In this document: one piece after another, positions 20,447 to 29,927 of the stretch
Layout of the letters: each line of letters starts with the position of its first letter
How positions within the stretch are numbered: position 1 is the first letter of the stretch
DNA from: Acidobacteriota bacterium
GTDB lineage: Bacteria > Acidobacteriota > Terriglobia > Terriglobales > Acidobacteriaceae
Direction of reading: 5' to 3'
Length of the DNA stretch: 64,000 nt
Assembly (NCBI GenBank): GCA_021800255.1
Contig: JAJYZC010000006.1
Span: forward strand, 43,624 to 107,623
Notes under the pieces: model-generated
The model's database searches: none
What the model was told of the DNA's origin: nothing
What the model saw: only the letters and a program-made list of their open reading frames with translations
Program-made: the position numbers and the translations under genes

Positions 20447-23400
20447 ATGATTTTTCCGGCGGACGTGTTCTTGCGGCGGATGGCGATTGTTGCTTCCAGC
20501 TTGGCGGTTGCCGCGGCTGCGGCCGGAGCGCAGACGAACTTCGGCATGGTGAAGATCGGCACGAGCGCGACGGAAACGGTGACGGTGACGATTCCGGCAG
20601 CGGCAACGCTGGGCAGCATTGCCGTCGTGACGCAGGGCGCACCGGGACTGGACTTTACGAACGGCGGCGGGGGAAGCTGCACCGCGGGGACGAGCTATGA
20701 GGCCGGCCAAAGTTGCACGGTTCAAGTGATGTTCAAGCCGGCGTATGCGGGAGAACGCTACGGAGCGGCCCTGCTGATCGATGGATCGGGAGATGTGATC
20801 GCCACCGCGCTGCTTGAAGGCGACGGCGTGGGACCACAGATTGCCTTTGGGCCGGGCGAGGCGATTGCCCTGGCGCCGATCGTGAATGGCGCCGGGTTCA
20901 ATGACCCCTTCGACGTTGCGGTCGACGGCAAAGGGGATGTGTTCATCGCAGATAGCCAGGGCGGACGGGTGGTGGAGTTGCCGGCCGGCGGCGCGCCGAT
21001 GGTGATTGATCCGGCGGTAGGCGGGGAGGGATTGGTGCATCCCGGCGGCGTGGCGGTGGATGGGGCGGGAAATCTGTACATATCGGATTTGGATCGGGAT
21101 GTTGTGGTGGAGGTGCCGGCCAACGGCGCCGCGGCGACAGTGATCGATCCGATGGTGGATGGGATCGGGCTGGCCTATCCCTGCGGCATGGTGATCGACG
21201 CCGAGGGCGACCTGTACATCGCGGATGTGGACAATGCGCGCGTGATGGAGGTGCCTGCGGACGGTGGACCGGCGGTGGCGATCGATCCGTCCGTGGATGG
21301 CGAGGCGCTGTCCTATCCAGTGACCCTGGCGATGGATAGCACCGGGGATCTGTTTATCGCGGATATGTTCGCCAACCGCGTGGTGGAGGTTCCGGCCGGA
21401 GGCGGAGCGGCCACGGCCATCGACCCCAGCGTGAATGGGCAAAGCCTGAATTATCCCTACGGCATTGCGGTTGATAGCGCGGGAGATTTGTATATTGCCG
21501 ATGCCAACAACCGCGTGGTGGAAGTGCCGCCCAATGGCGGAACTGCAACCGCGATTACACCCACGGCCAATGGCGAGGGGCTGGATGATCCCATCGGCAT
21601 CGGGCTGGACGCCGGGGGTGACTTGTTTATCGCGGATTCAAAGAACAATCGCGTGGTCGAGGTGGATCGCTCGCAGCCGCCGGCGGTCAACTTTGCCGCC
21701 ACGGCGGCCGGGGAGGTGAGCAGCGACAGCCCGAAGACGGCCGAGGTCCAGAACATAGGCAACGCGGCGTTGACGTTCCCGGCGCCAAGCGCGGGCGCGA
21801 ATCCGGAGATTTCTTCAAATTTTACGCTCGACACCAGCGCAGCATCGGACTGCCCGCTTCTCACGCCCGGTTCTTCGCAGCCGGCAACGCTGGCCATGGG
21901 CGCAACGTGCGCGTTGCCGGTCAGCTTCCAGCCAGCCTTGGCGGGGACGGTCTACGGCACGCTGACGCTGACAGACAACAACTTGAATGCGGCGGCGCCG
22001 GCCTACGCGACGCAGACGATTGCGCTCAGCGGCGATGCGCCGGTAGCGGCGGCCTCGGCTTCGATGTTATCGTTTGGGCCGCAGCAGATAGAGACCGTCA
22101 GCGCTGCGCAGCAAGTAACGCTAACCAACACGGGCAGCGCGGCGCTGACCATCACGAATATCGCTGTGAACGGGACGAATGCTTCGGCATTCGCGTTCCC
22201 AGATACCTGCGCAGCGAGTTTGGCGGCAGGAGCGAGTTGCGCCATCAACGGTCAGTTCACGCCGGCGCGCGCGGGGGCAATGACGGCTCAGCTCACGATT
22301 ACGGATAACGCCAGCGGGTCGCCGCAAACGGTCGCCCTGTGGGGCGTGGGAGTGTTTCCGGCGGCAGTCACGGTGACGCCTTCGGCATCAAGCATCAGCA
22401 CGGCGCAGGCTTTGACGGTGGCGGTGGCGGTGAGCGGAGTGAGCGGCGAGCCTACGCCGACGGGATCCGTTGCGGTGAGCGTTGACGGCCATAACTGGGG
22501 GTCAGCGGCTTTGTCCGGCGGCAGCGCCGCAATCGACATTCCTTCCGGTTCGCTGGCCGCCGGGACCGCCAACATCGTAGCTGCGTACACGCCGGATAAC
22601 GCCAGCGTAGACATCTACGCGAGCGCGACAGGCGAGAGCTCAGTGACCGTGACAGCCTCGTCCACGTCCGCGGCGCCGGCGGTTGTGACCGGCGCAGCGA
22701 CGGCGATCACGGCCAGCACAGCGACGCTGGCGGGCACGGTGAATCCGAACGGAGCCGACACCCAGGCATGGTTCCTGTGGGGCACGAGCAGCACGCTGGC
22801 CGGAGCCAGCCAAACGGCACCTGTAGACGTGGGATCGGCGGCGGGCAGCGATGCGATGAACTCTGGAATCTCCGGATTGAGCGCGAACACGGCCTATTAT
22901 TACCAGGCCGTGGCCGAGAACAGCTCGGGCACGGCAAGCGGCGCCATCCTTTCGTTCACCACGACGCCAACGGCGTATTTTTCTCTGCTGCCTGGAGCGC
23001 CGATCTCCGTGGCGCCAGGCGCAACCAGTGGGAACACCTCGACGTTCTCCGTATCGCCGTGGTACGGATTTACGGGAACGGTGAGCTTGAGCTGCGCGAT
23101 CACTCCTGCCGCGGCAAGCGATCCGCCAACGTGCAGCGTACCGGCGACGGTAACGATTAGCGGCACGACGGCGCAGACTTTCACGCTGACCGTGAATACG
23201 ACCGCGGCGAGCGCGATGAATCAGCCGTTGCGGCTGCCGTGGCCGGGAGAGGGTGGAGCGGTGCTGGCCTGCCTGGCGCTCTGGTTTTTGCCGGCGCGGC
23301 GGCGCCGCTGGCTGGCGATGCTGAGTGGGGTGGTGTTGCTCTGCGCAGTGGCTGGAATGGGATGCGGAGGCAGCGGGAGCGCGGGCGGCGGGCAGACGAA

Positions 23401-23494
23401 TTCAGGGACAGCGCCAGGAACTTACACGGTGACGGTCACCGCCGTTTCAGGAACGATGACGCAGAAGGGAACAGTGGCGCTGACGGTGCAGTGA
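20447..23494 (+). CDS. Secreted NHL-repeat / choice-of-anchor-D / Ig-like domain protein
   Basis: Repeated DxxGDLYIADxxNxRVVEVPAxGG units, then FxPALAGTVYGTLTLTDNN anchor-like repeats, C-terminal TM segment and a Gly-rich tail. Confidence 0.85.
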   Translation: MIFPADVFLRRMAIVASSLAVAAAAAGAQTNFGMVKIGTSATETVTVTIPAAATLGSIAVVTQGAPGLDFTNGGGGSCTAGTSYEAGQSCTVQVMFKPAYAGERYGAALLIDGSGDVIATALLEGDGVGPQIAFGPGEAIALAPIVNGAGFNDPFDVAVDGKGDVFIADSQGGRVVELPAGGAPMVIDPAVGGEGLVHPGGVAVDGAGNLYISDLDRDVVVEVPANGAAATVIDPMVDGIGLAYPCGMVIDAEGDLYIADVDNARVMEVPADGGPAVAIDPSVDGEALSYPVTLAMDSTGDLFIADMFANRVVEVPAGGGAATAIDPSVNGQSLNYPYGIAVDSAGDLYIADANNRVVEVPPNGGTATAITPTANGEGLDDPIGIGLDAGGDLFIADSKNNRVVEVDRSQPPAVNFAATAAGEVSSDSPKTAEVQNIGNAALTFPAPSAGANPEISSNFTLDTSAASDCPLLTPGSSQPATLAMGATCALPVSFQPALAGTVYGTLTLTDNNLNAAAPAYATQTIALSGDAPVAAASASMLSFGPQQIETVSAAQQVTLTNTGSAALTITNIAVNGTNASAFAFPDTCAASLAAGASCAINGQFTPARAGAMTAQLTITDNASGSPQTVALWGVGVFPAAVTVTPSASSISTAQALTVAVAVSGVSGEPTPTGSVAVSVDGHNWGSAALSGGSAAIDIPSGSLAAGTANIVAAYTPDNASVDIYASATGESSVTVTASSTSAAPAVVTGAATAITASTATLAGTVNPNGADTQAWFLWGTSSTLAGASQTAPVDVGSAAGSDAMNSGISGLSANTAYYYQAVAENSSGTASGAILSFTTTPTAYFSLLPGAPISVAPGATSGNTSTFSVSPWYGFTGTVSLSCAITPAAASDPPTCSVPATVTISGTTAQTFTLTVNTTAASAMNQPLRLPWPGEGGAVLACLALWFLPARRRRWLAMLSGVVLLCAVAGMGCGGSGSAGGGQTNSGTAPGTYTVTVTAVSGTMTQKGTVALTVQ

Positions 23495-23542
23495 GGCAGT
23501 GGATCGTGATCCGGCGCCGGGAACGGCTTCAAGCGGCGCGTG

Positions 23543-23620
23543 CGGCGAAGACTTGCTGCGGTCCTGCTTCGCCAAGCGGGATGCGAAGCTGGACGAGGCA
23601 TGCGAGCGGCTGAGGCGGCT
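23543..23620 (+). pseudogene. Fragment duplicating the 3' end of the aminotransferase gene at 20068-20145
   Basis: 73 of 78 positions identical by eye to 20068-20145; all 5 differences are transitions. Confidence 0.8.
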
Positions 23621-23923
23621 CTCCAGCAATTCTGGAACCGCTGTAGCGGGAAGCCCGTTCGCGGGGATCGATCTTGTTGCGGCTGCCCGGCCGCGGTCGA
23701 AGACCACCTGCCCGTCCCGCGCCGCCCGCTCATCGCAAAGAACGCCAGAAACAAGGCACAAGACATATCTTTCCGTAACAGATCCTTCTGACTCTGTGCA
23801 GCCCTTCGCAGCCGTTGACCGGGCCGCCTGCGTCTGGCAACAGCGAATCGCGGGCATATACTTGCTGTGGCCGGGAAACCAGAATGGAAATCCTGGTTTA
23901 CCGGATCGAGTGATGGAGAACTT

Positions 23924-24427
23924 ATGCGGGGAGCTTTGTATCAATATCTGGCAGGCGATCATGAGAGGCTTGACTCATTGTTTCAACGGGCCATCGCGAC
24001 GCCCGGTGAGATTGATGCGGAGTCATACCACGAATTTCGTAAAGGCCTTCTGCGGCATATTGCCATGGAGGAGAAGATCGTATTACCTGCCATCGCCAGG
24101 TGGCAGGGCGGCAAGAAAGCAGACATAGCAGAACGGCTTCGGCTTGATCACGGAGCACTGGTCGCGCTGTTGGCCCCTCCACCAACGCCGTCCATCCTGC
24201 TGACAATCCGGTCGATCCTCGAAGTTCACAACGAACTCGAAGAGCGGGAAGGCGGTTTTTACGAATTGTTCGAGGGTCTGGCGGGAGATGAAGTTGAGCG
24301 CATGCTCGCTCAACTCAAGTCCGCACCGCCCGTTGCCGTGTTGCCGAACAACGATAAACCAGAGGTTCTGGATGCGGCGAAGAAGGTCGTGGCAAGAGCC
24401 GGTCACGAATTCAAGGTGGCATCGTAA
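23924..24427 (+). CDS. Hemerythrin HHE cation-binding domain protein
   Basis: LAGDHERLDSLF...HEFRKGLLRHIAMEEKIVLPAI...LDHGALVALL...EVHNELEEREGGFYELFE. ATG at 23924 within track ORF 23867..24427. Confidence 0.85.
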   Translation: MRGALYQYLAGDHERLDSLFQRAIATPGEIDAESYHEFRKGLLRHIAMEEKIVLPAIARWQGGKKADIAERLRLDHGALVALLAPPPTPSILLTIRSILEVHNELEEREGGFYELFEGLAGDEVERMLAQLKSAPPVAVLPNNDKPEVLDAAKKVVARAGHEFKVAS

Positions 24428-24670
24428 GTTGCCAAGGCGCCTATGGTTCACCCATCTGAATTTTGATTTTCACCGAGCCATCATCTTCCCCTGAAGCAAC
24501 CAAACGAACCCTTGCAAAACGTTGTTCTGCGCGGGTAGGAACTTTACTGTGACAAAAGTCGCTGCTGGTGTTGCGTCCCGTCAAGTCAACTGCTGTGTGG
24601 CCCTGAAATCACCGGATCACAGGAATGAAATGAGTTGCGATCGTGCTTGCGGATCGCAGTCTCGGGACGA

Positions 24671-24784
24671 TTTACGGCATTTTTCGGAAATACTGGGAAC
24701 GATTGAGAGCCTCGAAAGTGGATTTTTTTGAGGAAAACCCACTCAGCAGGAACGGTTTCGGTCTACACCTTTTCCGAAAATGCA
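24671..24784 (-). repeat. Intergenic inverted-repeat element, copy B
   Basis: tttacggcatttttcggaaatactgggaacg ... ccgtttcggtctacaccttttccgaaaatgca type ends; homologous to the reverse complement of copies C and D. Confidence 0.85.
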
Positions 24785-24815
24785 TAGAGCAGGATGTAAG
24801 GAATGGAGGAGTAAT

Positions 24816-27110
24816 ATGGCCCGTGCGTCTGCTGATGGTACAAGCCTTTCTCCGTGGTGGAGACATTCGGTCATCCTCGTAATGATCGCTGGCTTTTCGG
24901 TTTTATCCCTGGTCACAGTCCTCACTTACACAAACGCTCCGCCTATACCCGTACAGGCCGTGGATGCGAAGGGTACTGTGGTGTTTACCGGGGCCGACAT
25001 TGAAGCGGGCCAGGAAGTATTCTTCAAGTACGACCTCATGGAGCATGGAACCCTGTGGGGTCATGGAGCTTACCTCGGTCCAGATTACAGCGCGGAGTAC
25101 CTGCACCGGCTCTGCGAGATCACTCGGGATACGATCGCCACTGAAAAGTATGGCAAGCTGTTCGCTCAGCTTTCTCCGGATCAGCAAAGCGCAGTAGCTG
25201 CGCAGACGATTGTCCAGCTCAAGGACAACCGGTACGACCCGGCTTCCCACACCCTACTGCTCTCGCCAGGCGAGGTTGCGGCCTACCATACGGAATTTGG
25301 CGAGTGGAGCGACTACTTTACCCGGAAAGACGCGGCTCCCGGCCTGCCGGCCAACTATATTCACAACCCAACGGAGCTGAAAAACCTGACCGCTTATTTT
25401 GCCTGGGCGGCCTGGGCAGCAACGGCGCGCCGCCCTGGAAAGGATTACTCCTATACCAACAACTTCCCCTACGAGCCGATGGCGGGAAATCGACCTTCCG
25501 CCGATGCCTACGTTTGGAGCGCCATGAGTCTGATCACACTCCTTGGGGGGCTGGGTTTGATCCTCTTCGTTGTTGGCAAATTTGACTACCTGGGCTGGAA
25601 AACCGAGGGCCCTGACTCCCATTTTTTGCACTCCGTTCCTTTTGATTTGAAACTGACGCCCAGCCAGTGGGCTACAGGGTGGTTCTTCGCGGTAGTGGCC
25701 CTGCTCTTCCTGGTCCAAACATTTCTTGGGGGACTGCTTGCGCACTATCGTGTGGAACCAAGCGCCTTTTATGGATTCGATATCGCCCGTTGGCTGCCCT
25801 ACACCCTGGCGCGCACCTGGCACCTTCAACTTGCCATCTTCTGGATCGCAACCTCTTGGGTAGCCGGCGGCTTATTTCTTGCGTCATGGGTAAGCGGCGA
25901 AGAGCCTAACCACCAGAAGGCCGGCGCATACGCGCTCCTCGGGGCGCTGGCGGTTGTGGTCTTCGGCAGCCTGGCTGGCGAAGCCCTCGGCATCAACGAC
26001 AAACTGGGGAAGCTCTGGTTCTGGTTCGGTGACCAAGGCTCCGAATACCTGGACTTGGGACGCTTCTGGCAATGTCTGCTGATAGCCGGCCTGCTTTTCT
26101 GGCTGTTCTTGATGTTCCGCGCGCTCCGGCCGACCTTCAAAAAACCTGAAAAACGCGAGCTGGCCTCGCTCTTTCTGTACACCGCCGTAGCCATCCCTGT
26201 TTTTTATCTGCCCGCCCTCTTCTATGGTCCTAAAACCAACTTTGCGGTCATCGACAACTGGCGCTTTTGGATCATCCATCTGTGGGTGGAGGGATTCTTT
26301 GAACTCTTCGCAACCGTGCTGGTGGCCATCATGTTCTACCAGTTGGGCGTGGTCAGCGTCAGGACCGCCACGCGCCTGATCTATCTGGATGCCATCCTGT
26401 ATCTCGCCGGCGGCATCATCGGCACCGGCCACCATTGGTATTTCACGGGGCAGGGAGTGCTCAACATGGGCCTGGCCTCGTGCTTCTCCGCTCTGGAGGT
26501 TGTGCCTCTCACGCTTCTAACTCTGGACGCATGGGATTTCATCAAGCTGAGAAAAGCAAAATGCGCTGAGTGCGGCAAGGACACAGCCTGGAGCCAGAAG
26601 TGGGCCATCTATTTCCTCATGGCCGTGGGCGTCTGGAACTTTGTCGGCGCGGGGATCTTCGGTTTCCTGATTAACTTGCCGATCGTCTCCTACTTCGAGA
26701 TAGGCACGTCGCTCACCGCCAATCACGCGCACGCCGCAATGTTCGGCGTCTTCGGCATGTTGGCCCTGGCTGTCATGGTCTTCTGTCTAAGGGCCATGCA
26801 ATCGGACGAAGTGTGGAAGGGAACGGAGAAATTCGTCCGCTTTGGCTTTTGGGGCCTGAATATAGGCCTCGCGCTGATGATTCTCCTGGATCTGTTTCCC
26901 GGGGGTGTCCTCCAACTCTGGGATTCGGTGGCCAATGGGTATTGGCACGCACGCCGCCTGAGCTTCATCATGGGCGGAACTTTCCATAAGCTGGAATGGC
27001 TGCGGATTGTGGGTGATATGACCTTCCTCCTCGCCGGCGCCTTGCCCATCACACTCGGAGCGTTACGCAGCATTTGGAGGAGAGATCTGCCACCGGCAGC
27101 GGCCAAATAA
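24816..27110 (+). CDS. norB: Quinol-dependent nitric oxide reductase (qNor, NorZ-type NorB)
   Basis: Extended N-terminus (FFKYDLMEHGTLWGHGAYLGPDYSAEYLHR) and heme-copper core GTGHHWYFTGQG, TANHAHAAMFGVFGMLAL. RBS ggaggagtaat before ATG 24816. Confidence 0.93.
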   Translation: MARASADGTSLSPWWRHSVILVMIAGFSVLSLVTVLTYTNAPPIPVQAVDAKGTVVFTGADIEAGQEVFFKYDLMEHGTLWGHGAYLGPDYSAEYLHRLCEITRDTIATEKYGKLFAQLSPDQQSAVAAQTIVQLKDNRYDPASHTLLLSPGEVAAYHTEFGEWSDYFTRKDAAPGLPANYIHNPTELKNLTAYFAWAAWAATARRPGKDYSYTNNFPYEPMAGNRPSADAYVWSAMSLITLLGGLGLILFVVGKFDYLGWKTEGPDSHFLHSVPFDLKLTPSQWATGWFFAVVALLFLVQTFLGGLLAHYRVEPSAFYGFDIARWLPYTLARTWHLQLAIFWIATSWVAGGLFLASWVSGEEPNHQKAGAYALLGALAVVVFGSLAGEALGINDKLGKLWFWFGDQGSEYLDLGRFWQCLLIAGLLFWLFLMFRALRPTFKKPEKRELASLFLYTAVAIPVFYLPALFYGPKTNFAVIDNWRFWIIHLWVEGFFELFATVLVAIMFYQLGVVSVRTATRLIYLDAILYLAGGIIGTGHHWYFTGQGVLNMGLASCFSALEVVPLTLLTLDAWDFIKLRKAKCAECGKDTAWSQKWAIYFLMAVGVWNFVGAGIFGFLINLPIVSYFEIGTSLTANHAHAAMFGVFGMLALAVMVFCLRAMQSDEVWKGTEKFVRFGFWGLNIGLALMILLDLFPGGVLQLWDSVANGYWHARRLSFIMGGTFHKLEWLRIVGDMTFLLAGALPITLGALRSIWRRDLPPAAAK

Positions 27111-27508
27111 GGCACAGAGGGAATAATTAAAAGCAGAAAGACAAGTTTACATTCAGGACAATGCCTCCTGCCATAAGGGCCCGAGGTTTGGGGCAGTTGG
27201 CTCGCTCAAAAGCCGTAGAGAGAAGAAAGAAGCGAGAAGAAGTTGCGCTCCGTTCCTCGCGTTCTTTTAGATGAGCGGGCCTGTGACTCATCCTCGCATT
27301 CCTCCCACGTCCGCCAGTGACGGTCCCCGCCCCATCCTTTTCGCGATTCCGTCCGAGAGAATGGGAAAGCGGACCAGCGGCCAACCAAACCTCCAGACGC
27401 CGGCGGGTCACGCGCACGCTCCGCGAGCTTCAAAGCCTTGGATACCAGATTGATTCACCAGCCTTTCAACCCAGCCAGGCGTGAGGTCTTTCGACTCAGC
27501 TCGCTATA

Positions 27509-27620
27509 GCATTTTCGGAAAAGGTGCAGACCGGAACCGCTTCTGCTGAGTGGATTTTTCCTCAAAAAAATTCCCTTTCACGGCTCTCAATCGTTCCCGG
27601 TATTTCCGAAAATGCCGTAA
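27509..27620 (+). repeat. Intergenic inverted-repeat element, copy C
   Basis: gcattttcggaaaaggtgcagaccggaaccgcttctgctgagtgg ... cgttcccggtatttccgaaaatgccgtaa. Confidence 0.87.
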
Positions 27621-27712
27621 GCCTTCCGCCCGTGTGCGGGATTTGATGTTGTCGCCGATTATCCGAATCACCTTGCAGTTCCCGGCTCCGGGACCGCACA
27701 CTGGAAGGAAGG

Positions 27713-28450
27713 ATGCTCACTCCATTGCATTCACAATTCTCCGCCGGGCTTGGCGCGGCAGCCGGGCTGGGCCTGGCGGCGGGCGCCTGCGCCTACGCCG
27801 CGCTGTGGCCCAATTCGCATATCTTTGGCGCGGCGCTCATCGCGCCCCAGCGGCCGGGCGAGTTGGCGCTCACCTTCGACGACGGACCGAACCCTGCCTG
27901 GACGCCGCGCCTGCTCGATATTCTAGCCCGGAACAGCGTGCGAGCAACTTTCTTCCTATTGGGCAGCCACGCCCAGGCAGAGCCGGAGCTGGCCCGCTGC
28001 ATTGCCGCGGCAGGCCACCTCATCGGGAACCATTCCTGGTCCCATCCCAATCTGGCGCTGTGCGGGCGCAAGCGCATCCAGGAGGAGCTGTCCCGGACCC
28101 GCGATGAGCTGGAACAGATCGCCGGTGCGCCGGTAAAATTTTTTCGTCCGCCCTTCGGCGCCAGGCGGCCCGCGGTGCTGAGCCTGGCCCGCGAGCTGGG
28201 GATGGTTCCTGTGCTTTGGAATGCCATGACCTCGGACTGGCGCGAGCCAGCAGCCGCGCGCATCGCGCAGCGGCTCACGGCAAAGATCGATCAGCTTACG
28301 CATCAGAACCGGGCGGCCAACATCGTGCTCCACGACGGCGGCCACCTCGACTCGGCCGCTTACCGCGAGCCGTCTATCGCCGCCGCCGGTCTGCTGATCG
28401 CGCGCTGCAAGCAGACGCACCGGTTTGTGACCCTGGATGCGTGGACGTGA
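27713..28450 (+). CDS. Polysaccharide deacetylase (NodB homology domain)
   Basis: LALTFDDGPNPAWTPRLLDIL...IGNHSWSHPNL...FFRPPFGARRPAV. Confidence 0.92.
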   Translation: MLTPLHSQFSAGLGAAAGLGLAAGACAYAALWPNSHIFGAALIAPQRPGELALTFDDGPNPAWTPRLLDILARNSVRATFFLLGSHAQAEPELARCIAAAGHLIGNHSWSHPNLALCGRKRIQEELSRTRDELEQIAGAPVKFFRPPFGARRPAVLSLARELGMVPVLWNAMTSDWREPAAARIAQRLTAKIDQLTHQNRAANIVLHDGGHLDSAAYREPSIAAAGLLIARCKQTHRFVTLDAWT

Positions 28451-28465
28451 AGACGGAGCGAGCGG

Positions 28466-29884
28466 CTAGAAAAGATCGGGAACGCCGTGGAAGGCGATGC
28501 GAGTAGGCGCTGCCTTGTAAGCGGCCAACATGGTGGCCGGAGCCAGTGTGCTCATGCCGTATTTGTTGTTCAGTTCGTCCATGGTCTTCATCAGGCGCGC
28601 ATGGCTCTGTTCGCCGTCGAGCGCCTCGAACAGATTCAGCGAGTGCAGGCGATTGGGAACCAGACAATCCAGATGCACGCCGATGAAGTAGGGGTGGTCG
28701 AACTCCGGCCCCGAGGGCCGCGACTCCCACAAGCGCCGCAACGCCGCGATGAGCGCCGGGTTGTCCTGGCATTCGCTTAGGCGCTGCTCGCCTCGCCACC
28801 CGCGCGCGGGCACGCCGAAGCTGCTCACCGGAGTTGCCGGCGACGGGTCTTCAGCGCCAGCGTGCTTGGCAGGGTTTTTTTTGCGGCGCGGAACTGCAAA
28901 ACCAATCGTCAACACCAAGCCCCCTGCCCATAGGCCGTTCGAGCGCAAACGCATAGCGGCCTTGTGCAGCAGTTTATGGGCCACCGCCCAGGCCTTTTCC
29001 GGCGTGCGCATCTCGGGCGCCAGCACGTGCTGGTGGCTGATCGACTTCAGGTGCTCGGTCTCCGCCATATCGAAGTCTTCGCCGCGCAGCCAGTGCCACA
29101 GCCGCTCACCCCACACCGATCCCCAAACCTCGCCGGCCTGCTCGCAACTGAGCGCCAGAAGATCGTCCATGGTGCGGATGCCTTTCCCGTTCAGCCGCGT
29201 TTCCGTGCGCGCCCCGACGCCAGGCAGGTCGCGCAGGCTGAGCCGGCTGAGAGCCTCGGGCAGAATGTCGAGTGGCAACGCCACCAGGCCATCGGGCTTT
29301 TCCATGTCGCTGGCTACCTTAGCCAGATAGCGGTTGGTGGCTAGGCCTACTGAGCTGCGCAGCATCTCCCCAACGCGCTCCCGAATGCGTGCCTTCACGC
29401 GCCGGCCCAGCTCCAGCGCATTCACCAGCGGCCGCTCGCGGCCCATCAGCCGGCAGGCCATCTCGTCGATGGAGAGCACCGCCGTCACCGGCAGGCAGCC
29501 TTCCACGGCTTCCACGATGCGGTGGTGGAACTCCACATACAGCTCATGCCGGGCCTCCACCAGCACCAGCTCCGGGCACATGCGTTTGGCGTCAGCCACC
29601 ATGGCGCCTGTCTTGACCCCGTAGGCCTTGGCCTCGTAACTGGCTGCGATACAACAGGTTGTATCGGCCATCATGGGGACCACGCCTACCGGTCGTCCGC
29701 GCAGCTCAGGCCGCACCTGCTGCTCCACCGAGGCGAAATAAGAGTTCAAATCTACAAACAGCCAGTTCACAACGGAGCCGGCAACTGTCTCACCCGCGCT
29801 GGATCCAGACGGAGGCTGGTTTCGGCGCTCCTCCGCCCGATTCACCGAGGCGGGAACCAGCTCCCGGATTGGATCTATAGCCAT
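28466..29884 (-). CDS. Y-family DNA polymerase (DinB/UmuC-like)
   Basis: WLFVDLNSYFASVEQQVRPELRGRPVGVVP, AVLSIDEMACRL, SVGLATNRYLAKVASDMEKPDGL, LRDLPGVGARTETRL. Confidence 0.88.
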   Translation of the reverse strand: MAIDPIRELVPASVNRAEERRNQPPSGSSAGETVAGSVVNWLFVDLNSYFASVEQQVRPELRGRPVGVVPMMADTTCCIAASYEAKAYGVKTGAMVADAKRMCPELVLVEARHELYVEFHHRIVEAVEGCLPVTAVLSIDEMACRLMGRERPLVNALELGRRVKARIRERVGEMLRSSVGLATNRYLAKVASDMEKPDGLVALPLDILPEALSRLSLRDLPGVGARTETRLNGKGIRTMDDLLALSCEQAGEVWGSVWGERLWHWLRGEDFDMAETEHLKSISHQHVLAPEMRTPEKAWAVAHKLLHKAAMRLRSNGLWAGGLVLTIGFAVPRRKKNPAKHAGAEDPSPATPVSSFGVPARGWRGEQRLSECQDNPALIAALRRLWESRPSGPEFDHPYFIGVHLDCLVPNRLHSLNLFEALDGEQSHARLMKTMDELNNKYGMSTLAPATMLAAYKAAPTRIAFHGVPDLF

Positions 29885-29907
29885 TTTGGATTCATCTTCG
29901 TCTTTTA

Positions 29908-29927
29908 TTCGCTTAAATGCAAGCGAA
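29908..29927. promoter_or_regulatory. 20 bp dyad upstream of the Y-family polymerase; candidate SOS/LexA-type operator
   Basis: TTCGCTT-aaatgc-AAGCGAA, perfect 7-bp arms, ~24 bp upstream of the likely start codon. Regulator assignment is inference. Confidence 0.4.

Noticed and set aside
20429-21442. 337-aa minus-strand ORF with repeated HRRxAxGRxLHH units
   Set aside because: Antisense image of the NHL repeats; periodicity is inherited from the + strand gene.
27110-27500. Small ORFs 27127-27417 and 27206-27433 on the minus strand
   Set aside because: Basic, low-complexity, overlapping frames without RBS or recognisable motif.
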